Shown here piece after piece: positions 58,677 through 64,000 of a stretch of 64,000 nucleotides of DNA (position 1 is the first letter of the stretch; every line of letters starts with the position of its first letter). The translations under genes were made by a program, and so were the position numbers. The notes below the pieces were generated by a model, which saw only the letters and a list, made by a program, of their open reading frames with translations, was not told the DNA's origin and made no database searches. The stretch comes from Cliona cf. orientalis (lineage: Eukaryota; Porifera; Demospongiae; Clionaida; Clionaidae), in NCBI GenBank assembly GCA_963930775.1, contig OZ005689.1, positions 35,666,694 to 35,730,693 on the forward strand. Direction: 5' to 3'.

Positions 58677-61600
58677 ATGGTTGATATGTTTGATGAGTTT
58701 GGAAGTGATCAACATCTTCTATGTATGGAGCTCTCAAAGCAGTTTCCATCTATTTCAACTAAGCGTCTCGGTCGTCTTGTTGATTCAATTACTCGAATTG
58801 TAGCACCCACCAAGCCATCATTGAATGGAGTCTTGAGGTTAACTGGGTCTCCATTGTGCTCATATCAACAGAGAATTTGGGAGCCTCGAGTCAGAACTGC
58901 TAAATCTAGAGGTAGGCTGCATGTGTATTTTAAATTACTTTACACAATTATTATTGACAGAATCTCATGTATAGATAGTGGTGATTCTTATCCAGACGAC
59001 TTGATTCCCTATGGACTCACAAAAGATTTACTGAATTCAGCTATGAGTGAAATTGAGGCCGGAAATACAAGTGTTTGGAGTTTAAGTGGCAGAATTCCTA
59101 CAATTGGCTTTTACAGAGCACTACATCTCTACTTGAAACAGCATTTTAAGGCTACTACTAAAACCTCCATTGGCAAACTCTACTGTAGTATCGATGTAAA
59201 TCTAAAGGAAAAAGGAAGTAGACCTGACAATATTTATCGATTTGTTGAAAGAATTATTTCATCTGACCGCCATTCAGAAGATTTGATGATGTACGATACT
59301 CAACCTGCAAAAAGTGTGTCTATACATTTGAAGAAGTGTTCTGACCAGCTGAAAATGTTGAACTCAGAGTGTACTGAATTAAAAAGCAAGTTTGAGAAGA
59401 CAAGAAGCCAATTAAGAAGTACAAAGTCTGCCTTAAGAGATGTCACCTATCAAAATACTGTCCTTAGTCAAGGACTAAAATCCGCTAGAGTGAAAATCAG
59501 TCAGTTAAAATGTAAGAATGCTTCATTAGAGGAAGAGTGTGTGAATCTACAGGTTGATTTGCTCTCAGAGACGACAGATTCAACTGATAATGCTAGTGAT
59601 GCAGATGATTCAGAATCAGCAATTGAACCTACCCTACAATCCATTGTAGGAAATTGTCGAAAATATACACCTGAGATTAGGAAGTTACATTACAACTTGT
59701 TAGCCGAACAAGTCCCAGTTTCCAAAATAACTGACATCATCCGACATGTTTTGAAATGTTTTAATCCGACTGAAAATGTTGAAGACTTACAATTGCCAAA
59801 GAGATCGTGTGCAAGCTACATGAGAAAAGAAGAATTAAAGACTATTTGTGATGCTCACAAAGCAACAGTGATTTCTGAAGTCTCCACAAAATCTAGACAG
59901 CTATATCTCAATACAGATGGTACCACAAAGAACCAGAAGAAGCTAGGTGGAGTGGTGGCAAATGATTTGGTTTTGGGTGTTAGTTACGAATTGCAAGATG
60001 GTTCTGCTGCTAGTACTATTAAAGATATTTCTATGGAGTTTGAGAGGTTGCGGCATGCTGCTACTGTATTAGGATTATCCAACCCGAATTCTATAAATTG
60101 GACTCTAGTTGTATCATCTACCTCTGATTCTGCTGCCACTCAAAAGCGCATCAATAGACTTATCGAGGAGTGCCGAGAAAAAGATGAGCAGAGATTTGGA
60201 CCAGCAACTACTGAGACTGTTGATCTAATTGAAACTTTATGCTCGATGCATCTGGGAGTCAACTTGAGAAAAGCTTTTTGAATGGTCTTGTGGACATTGA
60301 TGATGACAGTGAAGGACGGTATCATAGGATTGATACCCTGGTACATGAGTTCTGCAAATTATTCGGAAAATCAGGCGTTCCTGGATATTGCTCAGGAGTT
60401 GTTTCTTTTCCAGAATTTCTTGATGTAAAAATACCTTCCACCGCCGGTGAGCAACAAATTTACTATCGTAATTGCTCGAGGGTACGACTTCATAGACAAG
60501 TTGGGAGTCGATATTTTGTGTCTGCCGCGAATGCGTGTAAAATCCTATACCTCAGAAATGCAGCCATTGAATATTTGAAATTCACTGGCAAGGATGCTGG
60601 CAACAAATTGGAACGAGATGTACTGCGTAAATTACAAGACCCAATTGAGCTCTCTTGTCTCAAAGCTGACAGCCTTATGTATTACCATATTTATGATGAT
60701 TTGTATATGCTATCAAAGTCGAAAGAGTTGGGCTTGTCTGCTTTTTCAATGAACCAACACTACTTGGAGTTGCAACTGTATTTGTCGGACGTAATTAATC
60801 ATCCTGATGTTGTTTTAAAGCAGAATTATCCCGTATTTTTGTCTGAGAAAAGAATATATGAAACAGATAGCAAACTCAACCATCGTTTAAAGTCACCTGT
60901 CGTGTATAATGCACTTTTTGAATATGCGAAAGTTGATGCTAGCTACTTACAATCACTACTTATCAAGGGAGCAACCACAATGCAGGAGAAACTCTGTTCC
61001 TATGCTGCTGATCAGCTCCCTGGTGGGAGATACTGGAATCCAGACAAGCAAATACAAGATGTATTGAGACAGTTACCGCCAAGCAATGATGTCTGTGAGT
61101 CTATTCTAGGTCTGAATGACTACCTCACCACTGCTGTACCCAATCTTCACCAAATGTCTCGTTCAAATTTAGTGCAACTTAAGAAGAATAAGACGATGAA
61201 GTGGCTCTCAGATCTTCCAAATGAGACGCAAACTGCAGTTATTGACATGGCAGTTAAACAGAGACACCAAGTAAAGCAGACATACAATGAAGAACAGACC
61301 ACTAGAGCTGAACACAGAAAACAAGCAATGATTAAAGATCATGCTAAGAGGGAAGCAGTGAAGAAACGGCTATATAAAGAAAAACAGAAACTCTCACAGC
61401 TCCACCTAATCACTACGTCACAAGAGCTGAAAGAATTTCAAAAAATTGACATGAAGGCAGTCAGTGCCACAAGAAAGATCTTTAAAGATGGATATCTTGA
61501 GGACGCAAGTGCGAATTAGAAAGTCCTGGGCCAAAATGTATCCATAACCTTTACTACCAATCGTAGACAGCGTCCAGTGGCTGAAATCACACAAGAGCTC

Positions 61601-61861
61601 TGTGATATTATGATTAAAACTGGTATACCATCTGAGTTTGCACCATTTCTTGAGCAACCCACTACTCTTGTGGGACAAAGAATCAAGCAAAGGTTTCAAG
61701 ATGAAGGTGATGATCCCGAAAGCTGTACTTGGTATGTTGGAAGAGTTATTGGCTATAGAGACTCCGATAAAACCCATTGCATTGAATATGATGGTGAAGT
61801 TGAAGTCTGTTACTTTGACCTTACAATCGATTTTCTAAATGGAGATATACTAATTTTATAA
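58677..61861 (+). pseudogene. G-borne ~1060-codon hAT-like protein, two breaks
   Basis: ATG 58677 (MVDMFDEFGSDQHLLCMELS), or an upstream exon joining at 58662 after an AG. Residues ~1-190 form a helical block; ~210-300 form a coiled coil (LKMLNSECTELKSKFEKTRS). An RNase-H-like region has LYLNTDGTTKNQKKLGG (Asp), SSTSDSAATQKRINRL (Asp), LCSMHLGVNLRKAF (C-x2-H as in hAT) and NDVCESILGLNDYL (Glu). A basic coiled coil (KREAVKKRLYKEKQKLSQL) and a C-terminal Tudor-like module (CTWYVGRVIGYRDSDKTHCI) follow. Breaks: one T missing in a T run at about 60275, and TAG at 61517-61519. I recognise homologues only as uncharacterised invertebrate proteins. It is the likely transposase of G (inference from position). 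Confidence 0.75.
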
Positions 61862-62574
61862 TTACTTACATCATTATGTCATTGGAAATGTAAAACGTGG
61901 AATTCAAAATTATCGAACAAGCAGAATAACAATGTTGAAAACAAAAACACAATTCTATAACTCCAATTCAAAGATTGTAATTATTACATAAGATTAGAGG
62001 TTATGTACAATATAATATAATGTGTTCTATGTGTTCACTCCTAATAATCCATTTAATGTTTCACGAATACTATCAACATCAACTCTCGACTCTTCCAATT
62101 CTGCTTTGACCGCACCAAACTCCATCGTGAGCTTCTGAATGAGTTCCACTAGATGTTTAATTTGTTGTTGTAATTCGTGGAGATCAGATGCCGTCACTGC
62201 ATACAGAAAAGCATGAATTCTAAGTGTATACACCATGATACAAGCCCAAAGGGTTCAACATGTAATTGCATAGCACTGCCTCATAATCAAGTCTCAGATG
62301 TATTCAGTACATGTGCACACAGTGCGTACCAGGTGCCCTTTTCCACTAATTAATACCCTCTATAGCATGGATCGGGCCAGCCTTACTAAATAGTGAGCAT
62401 TCAAGCAAGGGGGGGTTGCATCTGTACAGACAAGTAATTTAAACTAGTCTATCAGGGTTCATTATCAATTCCATGGTAGCGGGGTTGTGTGCATGAGAGC
62501 TAGATGGTAAGGATTGGAGGCATGGCTACGCTTGACCTGTTACGTGATATTTGGACCCCCGAAATATCTGGACC
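61862..62574. other. G interior with a small coiled-coil frame
   Basis: A minus-strand frame at 62236-62027 (ATG) reads SDLHELQQQIKHLVELIQKL and RVDVDSIRETLNGLL, a clean amphipathic coiled coil of about 69 residues ending in TAG. It could be a small accessory gene of G or an exon. The rest is AT-rich without features. Confidence 0.35.
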
Positions 62575-63493
62575 CCCATGTAGACCCTGAAAACTAACCC
62601 AGCCCCTACCCTTCTGAAACTCTGCTATAGTTGATAACATGCATGGGGGTCCATGTTTCAGAAACATACGGGCTGTGGGGTCCAAATATTTAATATGTGG
62701 ACTGGGGGGAACAAAAAAGGGGGTCCAAATTTGTCGTGACAGACCAAACAAACACTAAGACTTAGTCTTTCATCACATGATGTAGCTACAGGTAAAGGAC
62801 GGGGCACTTTCTGCAACTATGTATAGACTCTACTCCTATTACACATAATAATGGAGGTTTGGCGATCGGGCACCCACTCCACTATTTACAGAGTGATGTT
62901 ACCTTGAATTTCTGCAGTACAGCCTTTGCTCGACATAGCAGCTGCTTCTGTACACTCAGCAATCTGTGTAGGATTTTTTTAATATTGACAATAGGTAAAA
63001 CTCATTTTATTGACACAAACTAGTCTAAAATTTGAAAAAAAAATCGTGCAGGCAGGTGGTTAAAAGTGGCAGCTTTAATTTCATAAATGCACACACCAAC
63101 CAACTTCATAAAAATCTGGTGAGGAAAGCAAATACACTCATGCTTCCATTTTTACAGCATCGAATGATACTTTCTCATTATTAAAATATACCAGGGTTAG
63201 ATAACCAACTAGAATTTCGTTCAATTCTGGCCTAGATTATTCACCTTGTAGGGTAGAAGTGCCATGCAAACTAGCTTACCTTGAATCGTAGGGATATTGC
63301 ACTTTGAACCCGCGCTTTAATTAGAATACGCAAGTTGTGAGCATGCGCAAATCGCGTTTAGAGCAACTGTGCAAGAACAACGAAGTCTTTCAGCGTGAAA
63401 ATTTTTGTGAGCGCTTCTTTCAAGTTGCTCTGTGTGGACAATCACTCAAAAGACCTATTGGCCGAGGTCAATTTTTTGGTGTGGAGACCCTAC
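62575..63493. repeat. Right terminal inverted repeat of G
   Basis: This is the complement of 51682-52631 and keeps the same 34-bp inward exon-like segment on the minus strand (62936-62903, GTAACA donor). Confidence 0.88.
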
Positions 63494-63889
63494 ATATAGC
63501 TAGATTCATCGATCTACTGTACGTTCGCTCACCTTTTTAGCTTCTTGGGCATCTAAGAACAATCGTCTGTCGTCAACAACGAAATTCAACTCTTGTTTAC
63601 GTTCATTTCGAACGGCTCCGCCCAGGTCCATTTAATTGATTTCCGGATCACGCGTAGTATGCGGAAACGCCATACGCGTGCATAGCAACACCTTCAGACT
63701 GTAATTTCTCGATTATTGGGGGTGTGGCGCGATCGCAAACAAAGCGCTGTATCTCCACAACCAAGCACACGATCGGCCTAAGACTTGAACGCAGGTTAGC
63801 TCTATGGTAAAGCTTATCAACCAATGCATCAAACTCAATTTTCTGAAAAAAATCCCATATGTAGGGTTTTCCCAAATCCAGTGTATGTG

Positions 63890-64000
63890 TATGGTCACCG
63901 CATATGCCAGAATAAGCGGAAACTGCTCTCTGTACACATAAAAGTTTTTCATGACCATAAATTTAGTCTGTACTTTGTCTTAGTCGTAAGGCTCACTCAC
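63890..64000 (-). pseudogene. PIF1-type helicase fragment upstream of the B6/G insertion
   Basis: The minus strand reads MKNFYVYREQFPLILAYAVT then IH, the helicase segment that normally precedes a K-x-Q-G-L motif. That motif appears 12.5 kb away at 51409 (CQGLSLDCAIV). The frame runs off the window edge. Confidence 0.8.

Larger units (their letters stand above)
51682..63493. mobile_element. Element G: 11.8 kb with ~0.93-kb terminal inverted repeats
   Basis: Ends GTAGGGTCTCC and GGAGACCCTAC. The terminal inverted repeats run 51682-52631 and about 62575-63493, roughly 95% alike by eye. ATATA is duplicated at 51677-51681 and 63494-63498, and the empty site is visible in other B copies (CTAGATACAGCTAG). 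It contains B7, B8, E2, A4 and a ~1060-codon frame. Subtracting nested elements leaves about 6.3 kb. No polymerase B, retroviral-type integrase or ATPase motif is seen, so it is not a Polinton. Confidence 0.88.
51410..63880. mobile_element. GTGACC element B6, split by element G
   Basis: The left part (51410-51681) starts GTGACCGGATCTGGGAAAAC. The right part (63494-63880) ends TTTTCCCAAATCC. Together they form one B element in the orientation of B8, about 650 bp. Its insertion site is the helicase frame (between codons for TIH and CQG). The last few bases of the right end are degraded. Confidence 0.85.

Noticed and set aside
42447-61519. Recurrent in-frame TAG codons (MULE, H, G frame) as stop-codon reassignment
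   Set aside because: Other transposases in the window are broken by TGA and TAA as well, and frameshifts are equally common. Ordinary decay fits better.
51682-63493. G as a Polinton/Maverick because of its long terminal repeats
   Set aside because: No DNA polymerase B, integrase, protease or ATPase motifs are visible. The duplication is 5 bp and not 6, and the ends differ.

Overview
This looks like nuclear DNA of a simple marine animal, most likely a sponge. The reasons are spliced genes with GT/AG introns, AT-rich intergenic DNA, and a mix of DNA-transposon protein families that I associate with sponge and cnidarian genomes. The species call is inference from protein families. I saw no bacterial operon, tRNA, rRNA, CRISPR array, LTR element or reverse-transcriptase motif.

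Most of the 64 kb is a stack of DNA transposons inserted into one another. I distinguish these families. (1) A hAT-like DUF4371 element in two related copies, at 1-1820 and 26148-33880. (2) A GTGACC-ended superfamily with 4-bp AT-only target duplications. It has a coding member (C1, 17587-21419), an internally deleted derivative (C2, 48716-50337) and about eight ~0.6-0.67 kb non-coding copies or fragments (B1-B8). (3) GGGTAATTCC-ended elements with ~500-bp inverted repeats and a DDE transposase (E1 6788-9822, E2 54355-58218). (4) A 5.3-kb element (H, 26515-31822) encoding a multi-exon transposase-like protein with a C-terminal PHD finger. (5) A truncated piggyBac (22961-24653) inside a TA-flanked inverted-repeat element. 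(6) A Crypton-type tyrosine recombinase gene split by an inversion (38394-39936). (7) A spliced MULE transposase with a SWIM zinc finger (39960-44408). (8) A PIF1-helicase/OTU (Helitron-type) reading frame whose two parts now lie 12.5 kb apart (51409-50383 and 64000-63890). (9) An 11.8-kb element, G (51682-63493), with ~0.93-kb inverted repeats and a ~1060-codon hAT-like reading frame. Small MITE-type repeats (A1-A4 and three singletons) are scattered among them.

The right-hand 13.5 kb is the clearest nested stack. The helicase/OTU frame is interrupted by B6, B6 is interrupted by G, and G contains B7, B8, E2 and A4. Elsewhere, paired copies or interrupted reading frames reveal the empty target site, so several insertions can be placed to the base (H and B2 in hAT copy 2, A2 in H, E1 in a coiled-coil reading frame).

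Nearly every transposase carries one to several breaks (frameshifts, single in-frame stops, internal deletions), so most look recently dead. The best candidates for non-transposon genes are a four-exon gene for a 64-residue protein (46353-47896), an uncharacterised two-exon gene on the other strand (45613-44670), a Glu/Lys/Arg-rich coiled-coil repeat gene broken by E1 (about 10395-5646), and an uncharacterised broken gene at 16735-15222.
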